Counted from the stretch's first letter, positions 18,434 through 29,543 are shown. The stretch: 64,000 nucleotides of DNA from Porticoccaceae bacterium (GCA_024644595.1 JAHEHL010000009.1:478893-542892), one strand, 5' to 3'. Notes: generated by a model not told the origin, from the letters alone. A program made the numbers and translations.

Positions 18434-20500
18434 ATGAATCAACGCTCAATGAAATCCACAAAACATTTCGCCAAATCCTGGCAACGGCTCGTAACTGCTT
18501 TATTCGGCTTGCTTTTGCTGGGCAGTTGCGCAGACCAACAACCTCCTCAGCCAATGCTTTCCGGCATCGATACGGCCGGAATGGACACCACAGTGCGGCC
18601 GCAGGACGATTTCTATCGCTATGCCAATGGCGGCTGGCTTGACAGCACCGAGATCCCGGCCGACGAGGTGGGCTGGGGAAGCTACATGACACTGCGTAAA
18701 GAGAGTCTTGATCAATCCCGAGTGATCGTCGAAGAAGCGGCCGCCAATGCCGGCAAGGATCCCGCAAAAATCAAAATCGGTGACTACTACAACGCATTTC
18801 TCAACGAAGAGCGTGTTGAAGAACTCGGGACAGCACCTATTACCAATTACCTCCAGGCGATCGACAAGCTGGCGAATCACGACGAGGTAGGCGCGTTTCT
18901 GGGTAATATCAATCCCGACGGAATTGGTGGCCCCTTTAACCTCTATGTGGGGCAAGATGACAAAGAGGCGACACGCTATATCCTGCATTTCCTGCAATCT
19001 GGTCTCGGACTGCCAGATCGCGATTACTACACTGATGAATCTGAGCGCGGGCAGGAAATTATTGGCCGCTATAAACAGTACCTCAGCGAGATGCTCAAGC
19101 TTGCGGGTATCGGTGACGTCGAAAACGCAACCCAGCGGATATTCAACCTCGAGTCGAAGCTCGCCGCTCAACAGTGGGACAAGGTCGATAATCGCGACGC
19201 CGACAAGCGTTACAATAAGCTTTCCCGCGAGGCATTTTACAGCCTGCTCTCAAACTTCAATGTCGATGGTTACATGAAAGGTATTGGCATCGACGTTCCA
19301 GACGAGGTTCTAGTCGGACAGCCAAGTTATTTTGCTGCGCTCAACGACCTATTTACACAGATAGACTTGGATGCCTGGAAGGATTACCTACGCATCCGGG
19401 TGCTCAACAGCTATGCTAATTATCTGCCCAAGGTCTTTGTTGACACTAACTTTGAGTTCTACTCGAAGTTTCTCTACGGCCGTGAGGAGCAACAGCCACG
19501 CTGGCGCAAAGCGGTTAGCTCGATCAATGGCAATCTCGGCGAGCTACTCGGACAACTCTATGTTGCCAAGCATTTCTCCCCTGAGTCAAAGGCTCGCATG
19601 GTCACAATGGTCGATAACTTGATCGCCGCATATGCCGAGTCGATTAACAACCTCGATTGGATGAGCGATGAAACCAAGCAACAGTCACTGGTTAAATTGT
19701 CTAAATTTACACCCAAGATAGGCTATCCGGATAGCTGGAAAGATTACTCCGCACTTGCAATAAAGGCTGACGATCTAGCCGGTAATATCAAACGCTCACG
19801 AATCTTTGGCCACAACGAGAACATGGCCAAACTGGGTGCGCCAATCGATCGCGGTGAGTGGTTTATGGCCCCACAAGAAGTGAATGCCTACTACAATCCA
19901 GGCTTGAACGAGATCGTCTTCCCAGCGGCCTATCTCCAGCCGCCCAACTTTATACCGGAAGCCGAAGATGCGTATAACTACGGTACCATCGGGACGACCA
20001 TCGGACACGAGATTGGGCACGGCTTCGACGATCAGGGCAGCAAGTACGATGGTGACGGTAATCTTAAGAGCTGGTGGACTGACCAGGATCGAGAGGCGTT
20101 TGAAAAGCGCACCAAAGGCTTAGTGGAGCAATTCAATAAATTTGAAGCGCTTCCCGGTCTTTTCGTCAACGGTGAATTAACCCTGGGCGAAAATATCGGT
20201 GATCTCGGCGGCACGTCGATTGCACTAAAAGCCTACCGCATGTCATTGCAAGGCAAACCATCACCCGTTATCGACGGCTTTAGCGGGGATGAACGTTTCT
20301 TCCTCGGCAATGCGCAGTCAAGTCGTATCAAATGGCGTGATCAGATTCTCGAGATCATCGTGAGAACCGATCCCCACTCACCCGACGTGTATCGTATTAA
20401 TGGTGTGTTTCCCAATATGCCCGATTTCTACAGCACCTATGCCGTTAAAGAGGGCGATAAGTTGTTCTTGCCTGCAGAGCAACGGGTAAAAATCTGGTAG
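18434..20500 (+). CDS. M13 family zinc metallopeptidase lipoprotein (PepO/neprilysin-like)
   Basis: A 688-residue secreted peptidase. The N-terminus is a lipoprotein signal with LLGSC, lipidated Cys at residue 32. The peptidase M13 N-terminal domain follows (DDFYRYANGGWLDSTEIP at about 55-72), then the catalytic domain: NAYYNPGLNEIVFPA, the zinc motif HEIGH at 525-529, and GENIGDLGG at 585-593 where Glu586 is the third zinc ligand and Asp590 supports catalysis. The end AEQRVKIW is typical. Such enzymes cleave oligopeptides outside the cytoplasm. It appears monocistronic, bounded by a gap upstream and a terminator downstream. Confidence 0.95.
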   Translation: MNQRSMKSTKHFAKSWQRLVTALFGLLLLGSCADQQPPQPMLSGIDTAGMDTTVRPQDDFYRYANGGWLDSTEIPADEVGWGSYMTLRKESLDQSRVIVEEAAANAGKDPAKIKIGDYYNAFLNEERVEELGTAPITNYLQAIDKLANHDEVGAFLGNINPDGIGGPFNLYVGQDDKEATRYILHFLQSGLGLPDRDYYTDESERGQEIIGRYKQYLSEMLKLAGIGDVENATQRIFNLESKLAAQQWDKVDNRDADKRYNKLSREAFYSLLSNFNVDGYMKGIGIDVPDEVLVGQPSYFAALNDLFTQIDLDAWKDYLRIRVLNSYANYLPKVFVDTNFEFYSKFLYGREEQQPRWRKAVSSINGNLGELLGQLYVAKHFSPESKARMVTMVDNLIAAYAESINNLDWMSDETKQQSLVKLSKFTPKIGYPDSWKDYSALAIKADDLAGNIKRSRIFGHNENMAKLGAPIDRGEWFMAPQEVNAYYNPGLNEIVFPAAYLQPPNFIPEAEDAYNYGTIGTTIGHEIGHGFDDQGSKYDGDGNLKSWWTDQDREAFEKRTKGLVEQFNKFEALPGLFVNGELTLGENIGDLGGTSIALKAYRMSLQGKPSPVIDGFSGDERFFLGNAQSSRIKWRDQILEIIVRTDPHSPDVYRINGVFPNMPDFYSTYAVKEGDKLFLPAEQRVKIW

Positions 20501-20628
20501 TAGTGGATCGTTTGTAACCAAGGTGCTGCGACGGGCTGTGCGTTAAGCCTGCTGCAGTATCTTGCGTATCAACTCCCTGCGTTCTTGAGCAAATATCCAT
20601 GCGATGCTCTGAGCAATTTTTGCCAGAC

Positions 20629-20667
20629 GAAAAAAAACCGGGCTGCATGGCAGTCCGGTTTTTTTTT
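20629..20667. terminator. Bidirectional intrinsic terminator between the peptidase gene and rplQ
   Basis: An 11-bp stem (20636-20646 with 20650-20660, loop ATG) has nine A on its left and nine T on its right, so it has a T-tract on both strands. It can end the peptidase transcript (+) and the alpha operon transcript (-), which converge here. Confidence 0.88.
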
Positions 20668-20692
20668 GCGCGGAGCGATTCTTCTTAAAAAC

Positions 20693-21091
20693 TTACTCGC
20701 CAGTAGTCTCTGCAACGTCAGCCATATCACTAGCTGCGCGATCGACCAACTCAACGTAGGCCATAGGCGCATTATCACCGCTGCGGTTGCCACACTTGAG
20801 GATACGGACATAACCGCCTGGACGCTCAAGGAAACGTGGACCCAGATCAGTGAAAAGCTTGCCAACTGTCGCCTTATTGCGCAGACGGTCGAACGCCAGA
20901 CGACGATTAGCAACGCTATCTTCTTTAGCCAGAGTAATAAATGGCTCGGCGAAACGACGTAGCTCCTTGGCCTTGGGCAGAGTAGTTTTAATCAACTCGT
21001 GCTCTACCAAAGAGGCAGTCATATTACGAAACATAGCTCTTTTGTGAGAGCCGCTTTTATTCAGTTTGCGGCCACTGTAGCGATGACGCAT
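20693..21091 (-). CDS. rplQ: 50S ribosomal protein L17
   Basis: A 132-residue large-subunit protein with the diagnostic start [21 protein letters not shown] and the [21 protein letters not shown] segment. It is the last gene of the alpha operon, 78 bases after rpoA, and the bidirectional terminator follows. The C-terminus is slightly longer than the E. coli protein (127). Confidence 0.98.
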   Translation of the reverse strand: MRHRYSGRKLNKSGSHKRAMFRNMTASLVEHELIKTTLPKAKELRRFAEPFITLAKEDSVANRRLAFDRLRNKATVGKLFTDLGPRFLERPGGYVRILKCGNRSGDNAPMAYVELVDRAASDMADVAETTGE

Positions 21092-21169
21092 GTTCTTATT
21101 CCTTAGTTCGTTGCTTTCTCAGCAATGATATCTCTCAAACTCTTTAACAGCCAGGCAAGCCAGACAGGA

Positions 21170-22165
21170 TTAAACGAGTTCGCGTTCACTCTTCAGACTT
21201 GCTGGTGGCCAGTTCTCAAGGCGCATACCCAGAGACAAACCGCGTGAAGCCAGCACGTCTTTGATTTCAGTCAGGGACTTTTTACCCAGGTTCGGAGTCT
21301 TCAGCAACTCAACCTCGGTACGCTGAATCAGGTCACCAATGTAGTAAATGCTCTCCGCTTTCAGGCAGTTGGCTGAACGTACAGTCAACTCAAGATCGTC
21401 AACCGGGCGCAGCAGAATAGGGTCGATTTCTTCCTCTTTCTCTTCTGGCTCAGCAGCAGTTTCACCTTCCAGATTCACAAACACTGCCATCTGCTGTTGC
21501 AGAATGGTGGCAGCGCGACGAATCGACTCTTCAGGATCAATAGTGCCGTTGGTTTCAAGCTCGAGAACCAGCTTATCAAGATCCGTCCGGTTCTCTACTC
21601 GTGCATTTTCCACGCTGTAGGAAACTTTATGAATCGGGCTGAAAGAGGCATCAATTTGAAGACTGCCAATGGTGCGGTTCTCTTCATCGCTGATTCGCGA
21701 ATCAGACGGCTGATAACCGCGACCACGCTCAATTCTGAGTTGCATATTGAGATTAACTTTTCCAGAAATCGTAGCAATCACGTGCTCTGGGTTAATGATC
21801 TCAACATGGCTGTCGACTTCGATGTCACCCGCTGTTACAACACCGGGTCCTTTTGCACTCAAGGTTACAGTCGTCTCTTCACGACCTTCCATTACAATGG
21901 CTACACCCTTGAGGTTGAGGAGAATCCCCATTACATCTTCATGAACACCTTCAATGGCGCTGTACTCATGTTCGACACCATCGATCTCGGCTTCAACAAT
22001 TGCACAGCCAGACATCGAAGAGAGCAGAATGCGTCGCAGCGCATTGCCCAAGGTGTGACCGAACCCGCGCTCAAGCGGCTCAAGCACAACCTTTGCGTGG
22101 GTCGGGCTATAAGAGGTTACGTCGATATTGCGCGGCGTAAGAAATTCGTTGGCAGAATTTTGCAT
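21170..22165 (-). CDS. rpoA: RNA polymerase subunit alpha
   Basis: A 331-residue subunit. The N-terminal domain (to about 235) carries the assembly signature [18 protein letters not shown]; an acidic linker ([11 protein letters not shown]) leads to the C-terminal domain (about 250-331), with [17 protein letters not shown] and [14 protein letters not shown], which binds UP elements and activators. It lies between rpsD and rplQ, its normal place. Confidence 0.98.
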   Translation of the reverse strand: MQNSANEFLTPRNIDVTSYSPTHAKVVLEPLERGFGHTLGNALRRILLSSMSGCAIVEAEIDGVEHEYSAIEGVHEDVMGILLNLKGVAIVMEGREETTVTLSAKGPGVVTAGDIEVDSHVEIINPEHVIATISGKVNLNMQLRIERGRGYQPSDSRISDEENRTIGSLQIDASFSPIHKVSYSVENARVENRTDLDKLVLELETNGTIDPEESIRRAATILQQQMAVFVNLEGETAAEPEEKEEEIDPILLRPVDDLELTVRSANCLKAESIYYIGDLIQRTEVELLKTPNLGKKSLTEIKDVLASRGLSLGMRLENWPPASLKSERELV

Positions 22166-22190
22166 AGTTTTACCTGTGTGAGCTCAAAAA

Positions 22191-22811
22191 TTACTTCGAG
22201 TATAGTTCGACGATCAGGTTTTCGTTGATCTCGGCCGGTAAATCAGAACGATCTGGGTTGCGCGTGAACGTGCCTTCCATCTTGTTGCTATCTACTTGCA
22301 TCCATTCAACTTCACCACGTTGTGCGGCTAACTGCATTGCAGTCTGCACACGCAACTGCTTTTTCGATTTTTCACGCAGACCGACAACATCACCTTCCTG
22401 AACTTTGAAAGAAGGAATATTGACTTTCTGGCCATTGACCATAATTGAATTATGGGCAACCAGCTGACGTGATTCAGCGCGCGTGGCACCGAAGCCCATG
22501 CGATAAACAACGTTGTCGAGACGCGTTTCAAGCAGCGTCAGGAGGTTTTCACCCGTGTTGCCCTTAGTGCGGGCAGCAGCCTTGTAATAATTGCGGAACT
22601 GCTTTTCAAGCACACCGTAAATACGACGTACTTTTTGCTTTTCACGCAGCTGAACACCATAGTCAGACAGACGGCCACGACGCTGACCATGCTGGCCAGG
22701 TGCGCTGTCTGCACGACACTTTGATTCCAGCGGGCGCACGCCACTCTTGAGGAACAAGTCTGTCCCTTCACGGCGTGATAATTTACAAGTTGGTCCAAGA
22801 TATCTAGCCAT
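22191..22811 (-). CDS. rpsD: 30S ribosomal protein S4
   Basis: A 206-residue primary 16S-binding protein and, in E. coli, the translational repressor of the alpha operon. The start [20 protein letters not shown], the S4 domain (about 95-160, with [15 protein letters not shown]) and full length are seen. It lacks the zinc-binding cysteine cluster, as in gammaproteobacteria. It follows rpsK by 12 bases. Confidence 0.98.
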   Translation of the reverse strand: MARYLGPTCKLSRREGTDLFLKSGVRPLESKCRADSAPGQHGQRRGRLSDYGVQLREKQKVRRIYGVLEKQFRNYYKAAARTKGNTGENLLTLLETRLDNVVYRMGFGATRAESRQLVAHNSIMVNGQKVNIPSFKVQEGDVVGLREKSKKQLRVQTAMQLAAQRGEVEWMQVDSNKMEGTFTRNPDRSDLPAEINENLIVELYSK

Positions 22812-22823
22812 TCTATGTCTCTC

Positions 22824-23216
22824 TTACACGCGACGCTTTTTGGGTGGACGACAGCCGTTGTGCGGCACAGGCGTCACATCCGTAATATTGGTAATTTTGT
22901 AGCCGGCATTGTTCAATGCACGGACGGCAGATTCACGACCGGGACCTGGGCCCTTAACTTCAACGTCGAGATTCTTGAGACCGTAATCCTTGGCGGCTTC
23001 ACCAGCGCGCTCCGCTGCAACCTGTGCGGCGAAAGGCGTGCTCTTGCGAGATCCGCGGAAGCCGGAACCACCAGAGGTAGCCCACGACAGTGTGTTGCCC
23101 TGACGATCAGTGATGGTAACAATAGTATTGTTGAACGACGCATAGATATGCGCGACGCCGTCAATTACCGTCTTTTTGACCTTTTTACGGGTGGTTTTGG
23201 TTGCTGCTTTTGCCAT
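22824..23216 (-). CDS. rpsK: 30S ribosomal protein S11
   Basis: A 130-residue platform protein. Family pattern: [36 protein letters not shown] and the end [11 protein letters not shown]. Located 15 bases after rpsM in the alpha operon. Confidence 0.98.
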   Translation of the reverse strand: MAKAATKTTRKKVKKTVIDGVAHIYASFNNTIVTITDRQGNTLSWATSGGSGFRGSRKSTPFAAQVAAERAGEAAKDYGLKNLDVEVKGPGPGRESAVRALNNAGYKITNITDVTPVPHNGCRPPKKRRV

Positions 23217-23231
23217 TGCCGTTCCTAGGAA

Positions 23232-23588
23232 TTATCTTTTAATGGGACGACGCGGCCCTTTACGGGTGCGTGCGTTCGTCTTAGTACGCTGTCCACGTAC
23301 TGGCAAATTACGTCGATGACGCAGGCCGCGATAGCAACCCAGATCCATCAGACGCTTGATGTTCATGCTGTTTTCTCTGCGCAGGTCACCTTCAACTTCA
23401 TTGTTACCCACAGCAGCACGCAACAGGTCGAGTTGCGCCTCATCTAATGCAGCGATCTTCGTGTCTTCTGCAATACCCACTTCCGCACAGATTTTTCTCG
23501 CGGTAGGGCGACCAATACCAAACACGTATGTCAGTGAGATCACTGCGTGCTTGTTATCAGGAATGTTGACACCGGCAATACGGGCCAT
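23232..23588 (-). CDS. rpsM: 30S ribosomal protein S13
   Basis: A 118-residue head protein contacting the P-site tRNA and forming bridges to the 50S. Seen: [21 protein letters not shown], a helix-two-turn-helix region ([16 protein letters not shown]) and the basic tail [15 protein letters not shown]. First gene after a 108-base spacer that holds a promoter-like element, so it is probably the first gene of a separately controlled alpha operon. Confidence 0.98.
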   Translation of the reverse strand: MARIAGVNIPDNKHAVISLTYVFGIGRPTARKICAEVGIAEDTKIAALDEAQLDLLRAAVGNNEVEGDLRRENSMNIKRLMDLGCYRGLRHRRNLPVRGQRTKTNARTRKGPRRPIKR

Positions 23589-23662
23589 TCACATTACTCC
23601 ACTTCTACTAAGGTTTAATCAGTATCCCAGACCGCTGCAGTTACACTGCGAAAAGGCGCGGT

Positions 23663-23691
23663 AGAATACCGATAGATCTATCAAAAATCAA
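23663..23691 (-). promoter_or_regulatory. Alpha operon promoter with palindromic spacer
   Basis: On the minus strand TTGATT (23686-23691) and TATTCT (23663-23668) are separated by exactly 17 bases, followed by the GC-rich ACCGCGCC. The spacer contains a perfect 12-base palindrome, GATAGATCTATC, at 23671-23682. It lies 75-100 bases before rpsM. Confidence 0.6.
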
Positions 23692-23696
23692 CCAGA

Positions 23697-23813
23697 TTAT
23701 CCCTGACGCTGCTTATGACGCGGCTCGACATTACAAATAACACGAACCACACCTTTACGGCGGACAACTTTACAATTTCGACAAATCTTTTTAACCGATG
23801 CACGTACTTTCAC
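23697..23813 (-). CDS. rpmJ: 50S ribosomal protein L36, GTG start
   Basis: A 38-residue protein beginning [15 protein letters not shown] and ending [12 protein letters not shown]. The C11-C14-C27-H33 pattern is the zinc-binding (C+) form. The start is a GTG at 23811-23813 with AGGTGG a few bases upstream; the ATG-only or length-limited view would miss this gene. It sits 12 bases after secY as usual. Confidence 0.97.
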   Translation of the reverse strand: MKVRASVKKICRNCKVVRRKGVVRVICNVEPRHKQRQG

Positions 23814-23825
23814 AGCACCACCTCT

Positions 23826-25145
23826 CTATCGACGGCCAACGTTTTTAAGGTTGGCCTTTTTCATAAGCGAATCATATTGCTGAGACATCAAATGTGACTG
23901 CACTTGAGCCATAAAATCCATCGTCACAACAACGGCAATCAATAGCGATGTACCACCCAGATAGAACGGCACATTAAAGTACACATTCAGGAACTGGGGC
24001 ATCAAACAAATCAGGGTGATGTAGATACCCCCGATCAACGTGAGACGCGTGGTCACACTATCAATATATTTTGCGGTGTGCTCACCGGGACGAATCCCAG
24101 GAAGATAAGCGCCACCCCTTTTCAGGTTATCGGCCACTTCTCTCGGGTTGTACATCAACGCCGTATAGAAGAAGCTGAAGAAAATTATCAGACCGGAGAA
24201 CAGCAGTACGTACAACGGCTGACCTGGACCAATTAACAACGCAATGTCCTGCAACCAATCTGGCGCGTTGGTCGCCGATCCAAACCACTGACTAATCGAG
24301 GTAGGAAAAAGCAACAAGCTACTGGCGAAAATCGCCGGTATCACACCCGCCATATTGACCTTCAGAGGCAGATGCGAGCTCTGAGCGTTATATGCCTGAC
24401 GGCCCTGACGCTGAGCATAGTTAACCGTTAACCGGCGCTGCCCGCGCTCAATAAAGACTACAAAGTAGACCACGGCGATGGCGACAATAAGGACAAAGAT
24501 TAACGTCAGCGAGTTCAAATCACCCTGCCGCGCAGACTCGAGTGCCTGGCCAATTGCCCCCGGGATACCTGCAACAATACCAGCAAAAATTAACATCGAG
24601 ATGCCGTTACCTATACCGCGCTCGGTGATCTGCTCACCCAACCACATAAGGAAAACTGCACCGGCTACCAGCGACGAAATGGCCACCAAGTAAAACATTG
24701 TACTGATTTCATAGGCCAGACCCTGAGAGGCGAAGCCAACAGCCATCGCAGTTCCCTGAATCAGAGCCAGCAACACCGTGCCATAGCGCGTGTACTGATT
24801 GATCTTGCGGCGTCCACTGTCGCCCTCTTTCTTTAACTGCTCAAGCGCAGGGACTGTCGCTGACAGCAGCTGCATAATAATCGAGGCCGAAATATACGGC
24901 ATTACACCGAGAGCCAGAATACTCATGCGCTCAAGGGCGCCGCCAGAGAACATATTAAACAGACCGAGGTAGGTACCCTGATTCTGAGTGAACAATTCAG
25001 CTAGCCGATCGGGATCAAAACCCGGAACAGGGATGTGCGTACCTATACGGTAGATAACGATAGCAGCAAACAAAAAACGAAGGCGAGCCCACAGCTCGCC
25101 TAGTCCTTTTGGTGTGCCAGTCGGCATGTTACCGGGCTTCGCCAT
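23826..25145 (-). CDS. secY: Preprotein translocase subunit SecY
   Basis: A 439-residue inner membrane protein with ten transmembrane segments forming the Sec channel with SecE (encoded at 54.2 kb) and SecG. Seen: [16 protein letters not shown] near the N-terminus, [13 protein letters not shown] (second segment/plug region), a cytoplasmic loop [15 protein letters not shown], and [13 protein letters not shown] before segment 9. It follows rplO by three bases in the spc operon. Confidence 0.98.
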   Translation of the reverse strand: MAKPGNMPTGTPKGLGELWARLRFLFAAIVIYRIGTHIPVPGFDPDRLAELFTQNQGTYLGLFNMFSGGALERMSILALGVMPYISASIIMQLLSATVPALEQLKKEGDSGRRKINQYTRYGTVLLALIQGTAMAVGFASQGLAYEISTMFYLVAISSLVAGAVFLMWLGEQITERGIGNGISMLIFAGIVAGIPGAIGQALESARQGDLNSLTLIFVLIVAIAVVYFVVFIERGQRRLTVNYAQRQGRQAYNAQSSHLPLKVNMAGVIPAIFASSLLLFPTSISQWFGSATNAPDWLQDIALLIGPGQPLYVLLFSGLIIFFSFFYTALMYNPREVADNLKRGGAYLPGIRPGEHTAKYIDSVTTRLTLIGGIYITLICLMPQFLNVYFNVPFYLGGTSLLIAVVVTMDFMAQVQSHLMSQQYDSLMKKANLKNVGRR

Positions 25146-25148
25146 TAC

Positions 25149-25583
25149 TTAGTCTTCTACCTTTCCACCAGCGGCTTCAATAGCAGCCCGAGCGCCCTTA
25201 GTTGCACCAACACCTTTGAGCGTGACAGCTTTAGTCACTTCACCAGATGCGAAAACTTTGGCACGTTCAATGCTATTATTGATAATACCGGCACTACGCA
25301 GTGCTGCGATATCAACAATCTCGCCTTCAACTTTGTTCAGCTCGGACAAACGAATCTCAGCAGTAACTGCCGCCAGACGTGAGGTAAAGCCATACTTAGG
25401 CAGTCGCTTCTGCAAAGGCATCTGACCGCCTTCAAAACCGGGACGAATGCTGCCACCGGAACGCGAGGACTGACCTTTGTGACCACGGCCACCAGTCTTG
25501 CCCAAACCACTACCAATTCCGCGACCGACGCGCTTGGCTTCTTTAATTCGACCCGGAGCCGGGCTTAGGGTATTCAGACGCAT
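25149..25583 (-). CDS. rplO: 50S ribosomal protein L15
   Basis: A 144-residue protein with the usual start [20 protein letters not shown], then [15 protein letters not shown] and a [19 protein letters not shown] segment. I use the ATG at 25581-25583 because it matches the family N-terminus; an in-frame upstream start at 25598 lies inside rpmD. One base separates it from rpmD. Confidence 0.98.
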   Translation of the reverse strand: MRLNTLSPAPGRIKEAKRVGRGIGSGLGKTGGRGHKGQSSRSGGSIRPGFEGGQMPLQKRLPKYGFTSRLAAVTAEIRLSELNKVEGEIVDIAALRSAGIINNSIERAKVFASGEVTKAVTLKGVGATKGARAAIEAAGGKVED

Positions 25584-25584
25584 C

Positions 25585-25779
25585 TTAAGCTTCCTCAACC
25601 TGCAACATATAGTGAACTTTATTGATCATGCCACGAACAGATGGAGTGTCTTCCACCTCAACAGTGTGACCGATACGACGCAAACCCAGACCGGAAACAC
25701 AGGCTTTGTGATTCTGGAGACGACCGATAGTGCTCTTGGTCTGAGTAACTTTAATTTTCTTAACTTTAGCTTTAGCCAT
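25585..25779 (-). CDS. rpmD: 50S ribosomal protein L30
   Basis: A 64-residue protein with [19 protein letters not shown] and [17 protein letters not shown], the L30 signature. It lies between rpsE and rplO. Slightly longer than E. coli L30 (59) at the N-terminus. Confidence 0.97.
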   Translation of the reverse strand: MAKAKVKKIKVTQTKSTIGRLQNHKACVSGLGLRRIGHTVEVEDTPSVRGMINKVHYMLQVEEA

Positions 25780-25816
25780 TATCTTCTTCCAATAACTGAC
25801 GCTGTAAAGCGGTCAC

Positions 25817-26326
25817 TTAGTTGAGGATTTCTTCCACTGATTTGCCACGCTTCGCTGCAACATCATCGGGTGACTTCATATCACGCAGTGCCTTAAAGGT
25901 TGCGCGCACAACGTTCACCGGATTGGTTGAGCCGTAGCACTTTGCCAATACATTCTGTACACCGGCCAGTTCCAGAACCGAGCGCATCGCACCACCGGCA
26001 ATAACACCGGTACCATCCGATGCGGGCTGCATGTAAATCTTGGAAGCAGCATGAATACCTTTTGTCGGATACTGAATGGTGCTTCCGTCCAGCGCAACGT
26101 CAATCATGTTTCGACGCGCGGACTCCATAGCCTTCTGAATCGCCTGCGGCACTTCACGGGCTTTGCCACGGCCAAATCCAACACGTCCATTGCCGTCGCC
26201 AACAACAGTCAAGGCAGTAAAAGAGAACATACGTCCACCTTTAACCGTCTTTGCAACACGGTTAACCTGAACCAGCTTCTCCATCATGCCTTCAGCTGAA
26301 GAGTCTTTCTGATCTGTAAGAGCCAT
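25817..26326 (-). CDS. rpsE: 30S ribosomal protein S5
   Basis: A 169-residue protein with an N-terminal double-stranded RNA-binding-like domain ([33 protein letters not shown]) and a C-terminal ribosomal domain ([19 protein letters not shown]). The Val/Gly loop around residue 20-30, where spectinomycin resistance changes occur in E. coli, looks wild type. Spc operon, between rplR and rpmD. Confidence 0.98.
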   Translation of the reverse strand: MALTDQKDSSAEGMMEKLVQVNRVAKTVKGGRMFSFTALTVVGDGNGRVGFGRGKAREVPQAIQKAMESARRNMIDVALDGSTIQYPTKGIHAASKIYMQPASDGTGVIAGGAMRSVLELAGVQNVLAKCYGSTNPVNVVRATFKALRDMKSPDDVAAKRGKSVEEILN

Positions 26327-26338
26327 ATCGTCTACCTA

Positions 26339-26689
26339 TTAAAATTCGAGGCCGGCTTCACGCGCGGCGTCGGCCAGTGCTTTTACACGGCCATGGTACT
26401 TAAAGCCACTGCGATCAAAGGCTACTTTGGTTACACCCGCAGCAACGGCGCGCTCGGCAACAAGCTTGCCCACAGCGGTTGCAGCATCGGTATTACCGGT
26501 AGCGTTACCGCGCAAATCCTTCTCTAGCGTCGAAGCGCTAGCGAGAACTCGATCGCCATCAGCGCCAATAATCTGCGCATAAATATGGCGCGGAGTCCGG
26601 TTTACACACAAACGGCTAACACCTTGCTCACGGATCTTCATTCGTACACGTCGCGCGCGACGCTGACGTGAAATTTTCTTATCGCTCAT
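26339..26689 (-). CDS. rplR: 50S ribosomal protein L18
   Basis: A 116-residue 5S rRNA-binding protein: [31 protein letters not shown] and [26 protein letters not shown] at the C-terminus. Thirteen bases after rplF, twelve before rpsE. Confidence 0.98.
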   Translation of the reverse strand: MSDKKISRQRRARRVRMKIREQGVSRLCVNRTPRHIYAQIIGADGDRVLASASTLEKDLRGNATGNTDAATAVGKLVAERAVAAGVTKVAFDRSGFKYHGRVKALADAAREAGLEF

Positions 26690-26702
26690 CGTATTACCCT
26701 AA

Positions 26703-27236
26703 TTACTTCTTCTTGGCCTCTTTGCGTCTTACGTGCTCACCGGAGATTCTAACTCCCTTACCTTTGTAAGGCTCTGGTGGACGGAAGGCGCGGATTTCAG
26801 CTGCAACTTGACCTAGCACCTGCTTATCCGAGGATTTCAGTAAAATTTCAGTCTGGCTCGGCGTCTCTGCAGTTACACCCTCTGGCAGCTCATACACTAC
26901 CGGATGCGAAAAACCTAAAGTCAGGTTGATCTTATTACCCTGAACCTGGGCACGGTAACCAACACCGACCAGATCAAGCTTCTTTTCAAAACCTTGAGAA
27001 ACACCTGTAACCATGTTGTTGACCAGCGCTCTGGTCGTACCAGACATTGCGCGGGAGAACTTGGCACTTGATCGAGCAGAAAAAGTCAGAACGTTTTCTT
27101 CCTGCACAATCTCAACTTCAGGGTTGATCGGCATCACTAAAGAGCCAATCTTGCCTTTCACAGTGATCTCGGAGCCGCCAATGGTGACTTGCACACCGCT
27201 CGGCAGTTCTACTGGATTATTTGCAACTCTAGACAT
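26703..27236 (-). CDS. rplF: 50S ribosomal protein L6
   Basis: A 177-residue protein near the factor-binding site, made of two repeated domains. Seen: [33 protein letters not shown], and the signature [20 protein letters not shown] at the C-terminus. Spc operon, between rpsH and rplR. Confidence 0.98.
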   Translation of the reverse strand: MSRVANNPVELPSGVQVTIGGSEITVKGKIGSLVMPINPEVEIVQEENVLTFSARSSAKFSRAMSGTTRALVNNMVTGVSQGFEKKLDLVGVGYRAQVQGNKINLTLGFSHPVVYELPEGVTAETPSQTEILLKSSDKQVLGQVAAEIRAFRPPEPYKGKGVRISGEHVRRKEAKKK

Positions 27237-27248
27237 CTCGTTTTCCTA

Positions 27249-27641
27249 TCAGAATACGGTGCAAAGCACTTCACCGCCGATACCGGCAGCGCGGGCAGCA
27301 CGATCAGTCATCACACCATTACTGGTTGAGACAATGGCAATGCCAAGGCCACTACGAACTTTAGGGATCGCATTGCTACCCTTGTACTGTCGCAGACTAG
27401 GCTTGCTTATTCGTGCTATTTCTTCGATAACAGGCTTGCCTTCGAAATACTTAAGCTCAACAGTCATAGTTGGCTTAACGTCATCGGTCACAGAGAAGCC
27501 TGCGATGTAACCTTCCTCTTGCAAAACCTTGGCGACAGACGCCTTCAGCTTTGAAGCGGGCATAGAAACGTGCGGCTTGCTGCGATGATGCGCATTGCGA
27601 ATGCGAGTCAACATATCAGATAAAGGATCTTGCATACTCAT
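27249..27641 (-). CDS. rpsH: 30S ribosomal protein S8
   Basis: A 130-residue primary 16S binder and the translational repressor of the spc operon in E. coli. The protein starts [18 protein letters not shown] at the ATG 27639-27641, with GAGGAG upstream; the same frame stays open to 27809 through the end of rpsN but that part has no family pattern. The C-terminus [23 protein letters not shown] is conserved. Confidence 0.98.
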   Translation of the reverse strand: MSMQDPLSDMLTRIRNAHHRSKPHVSMPASKLKASVAKVLQEEGYIAGFSVTDDVKPTMTVELKYFEGKPVIEEIARISKPSLRQYKGSNAIPKVRSGLGIAIVSTSNGVMTDRAARAAGIGGEVLCTVF

Positions 27642-27660
27642 ATCGTTTGGCTCCTCAAAC

Positions 27661-27966
27661 TTACCAGCTGGATTTAACCAGGCCGGGAATCTCGCCGCGC
27701 ATAGCTGACTCGCGCAGTTTATTTCGGCACAGGCCAAACTTACGGTAGACACCATGTGGACGGCCGGTAATGCGGCAGCGGTTACGCTGACGTACTGGGC
27801 TCGCATCACGCGGCAATTTTTGTAATTTTACTTGCGCATCCCAACGCTCTTCATCAGACGCATTAACATTGCTGATGACGGCCTTCAACTGCGCGCGCTT
27901 CTCAGCGAACTTAGCGACTGTCTTACTGCGCTTATGCTCGCGCTCGATCATTGATACTTTTGCCAT
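27661..27966 (-). CDS. rpsN: 30S ribosomal protein S14
   Basis: A 101-residue protein of the long, zinc-free type (no CxxC pairs), with [15 protein letters not shown] and the C-terminal [19 protein letters not shown]. Standard position between rplE and rpsH. Confidence 0.98.
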   Translation of the reverse strand: MAKVSMIEREHKRSKTVAKFAEKRAQLKAVISNVNASDEERWDAQVKLQKLPRDASPVRQRNRCRITGRPHGVYRKFGLCRNKLRESAMRGEIPGLVKSSW

Positions 27967-27978
27967 TTACCTACTACC

Positions 27979-28518
27979 TCAACCTTTCAGCGGGAAGTTA
28001 AAGGCGCGCAACAGAGCACGACCTTCATCGTCGTTTCGAGCCGTAGTAGTGATAGTGATATCAAGACCACGCAACTTATCAATTTTTTCGTAATCGATTT
28101 CCGGAAAAATAATCTGCTCGCTGACACCCATTGAGAAGTTACCGCGTCCGTCAAACTGCTTCGGGCTAATACCGCGGAAATCTCGAATACGTGGAATAGC
28201 GATACCAACCAAGCGCTCAAGGAACTCATACATACGCTCGCTGCGCAGTGTTACCTTGGTGCCGATGGGCCAACCCTGACGAACCTTAAAGCCCGCGATC
28301 GACTTACGCGCGTTATTGATAACCGGCTTCTGACCAGAGATCAGTGTCAGGTCAGCAACCGCGTTTTCGAGTGACTTCTTGTCCCCAATCGCCTCACCAA
28401 CACCCATATTAAGAGTGATTTTGGTGATGCGTGGAACTTCCATCACATTCGCCAGCCCGAGCTCTTCTTTAAGCTTGGATGCCAATTCGTTGTTGTACAG
28501 TTCTTTCAGCCTTGCCAT
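27979..28518 (-). CDS. rplE: 50S ribosomal protein L5
   Basis: A 179-residue 5S rRNA-binding protein: [53 protein letters not shown] and [18 protein letters not shown] at the end. Sixteen bases after rplX. Confidence 0.98.
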   Translation of the reverse strand: MARLKELYNNELASKLKEELGLANVMEVPRITKITLNMGVGEAIGDKKSLENAVADLTLISGQKPVINNARKSIAGFKVRQGWPIGTKVTLRSERMYEFLERLVGIAIPRIRDFRGISPKQFDGRGNFSMGVSEQIIFPEIDYEKIDKLRGLDITITTTARNDDEGRALLRAFNFPLKG

Positions 28519-28534
28519 TTCGATTACCTGTTTC

Positions 28535-28858
28535 TTAAGCGTCTACGGCTTCGCCGTTGGACTTGAAGATACGAATCTTCGTGTTATCTTCCAGAATCTT
28601 AAAGCCAACTCGATCCGCCTTATTGGTCGCACCATTAAAGATAGCCACATTGGAAACCTGAATCGGGGCTTCTTTTTCAACAATCCCGCCGGCAATACCA
28701 GCCTGGGGATTGGGCTTCTGGTGCTTCTTAACCATCTGAATACCTGACACCAGCAGGCGATCACCGTCCAAAACCTTCAGGACCTTGCCGCGCTTGCCTT
28801 TGTCTTTACCGGCAACAACGATCACTTCGTCATCGCGCTTAATTTTGAGCATTGCCAT
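28535..28858 (-). CDS. rplX: 50S ribosomal protein L24
   Basis: A 107-residue assembly initiator protein with a KOW motif ([22 protein letters not shown]). GAGGA lies seven bases before the ATG at 28858, so the first Met is used. Between rplN and rplE. Confidence 0.98.
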   Translation of the reverse strand: MAMLKIKRDDEVIVVAGKDKGKRGKVLKVLDGDRLLVSGIQMVKKHQKPNPQAGIAGGIVEKEAPIQVSNVAIFNGATNKADRVGFKILEDNTKIRIFKSNGEAVDA

Positions 28859-28872
28859 TTCTAAATCCTCGC

Positions 28873-29241
28873 TTACAGCACTTCAGGTGCCAGGGAGATA
28901 ATTCGCATAAAGCGCTCAGTGCGCAATTCACGAGTTACCGGCCCAAAAATACGGGTGCCAACAGGCGCCAGATTAGCGTTCAACAGTACTGCAGCGTTGT
29001 CGTCAAACTTGATCAAGCTGCCATCCTGTCGACGCAGGCCCTTCTTGGTGCGCACCACAACTGCGCTCATTACCTGGCCTTTTTTGACCTTGCCGCGTGG
29101 AATCGCTTCCTTGACGGTAACTTTGATGATGTCGCCAACGCGAGCATAACGACGGTGCGAACCGCCCAGCACTTTGATACACATCACACGACGCGCTCCG
29201 CTGTTGTCCGCTACATCAAGATAACTTTCTGTTTGAATCAT
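28873..29241 (-). CDS. rplN: 50S ribosomal protein L14
   Basis: A 122-residue protein: [47 protein letters not shown]. It begins the spc group of genes; a 33-base gap separates it from rpsQ, with no obvious terminator, so readthrough from the S10 operon is likely. Confidence 0.98.
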   Translation of the reverse strand: MIQTESYLDVADNSGARRVMCIKVLGGSHRRYARVGDIIKVTVKEAIPRGKVKKGQVMSAVVVRTKKGLRRQDGSLIKFDDNAAVLLNANLAPVGTRIFGPVTRELRTERFMRIISLAPEVL

Positions 29242-29274
29242 TTTCTTACTCCAGACCCTTTACCGTCGACAGAC

Positions 29275-29541
29275 TTATTCTGTTACAGCACGCTCGTCTA
29301 TATTGACCAGCTTCCACGTTTTGTCTTTTGACACAGGACGACATTCTGCAATTGTCACCAGATCGCCTGTTCGAGCACCATTGTCTTCATCGTGCGCTTT
29401 AATCTTCGTCGACTTAGTCAAGATCTTCCCGTATACCGGGTGCTTGACGCGTCGCTCAACAAGAACAGTTACAGTCTTGTCCATTTTATCGCTGACGATA
29501 CGGCCAGTTAGGGTACGTGAGCTAGTTTGTAATTCGGACAT
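29275..29541 (-). CDS. rpsQ: 30S ribosomal protein S17
   Basis: An 88-residue primary 16S binder of OB fold: [27 protein letters not shown] and [18 protein letters not shown]. Two bases after rpmC; last gene of the S10 operon proper. Confidence 0.98.
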   Translation of the reverse strand: MSELQTSSRTLTGRIVSDKMDKTVTVLVERRVKHPVYGKILTKSTKIKAHDEDNGARTGDLVTIAECRPVSKDKTWKLVNIDERAVTE

Positions 29542-29543
29542 TG

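Noticed and set aside
18500..19171. Antisense open frame over the M13 peptidase gene
   Set aside because: Shadow of the peptidase N-terminal domain.
21497..22228. Antisense open frame of 243 codons over rpoA
   Set aside because: Shadow of rpoA; composition and lack of motifs argue against a gene.
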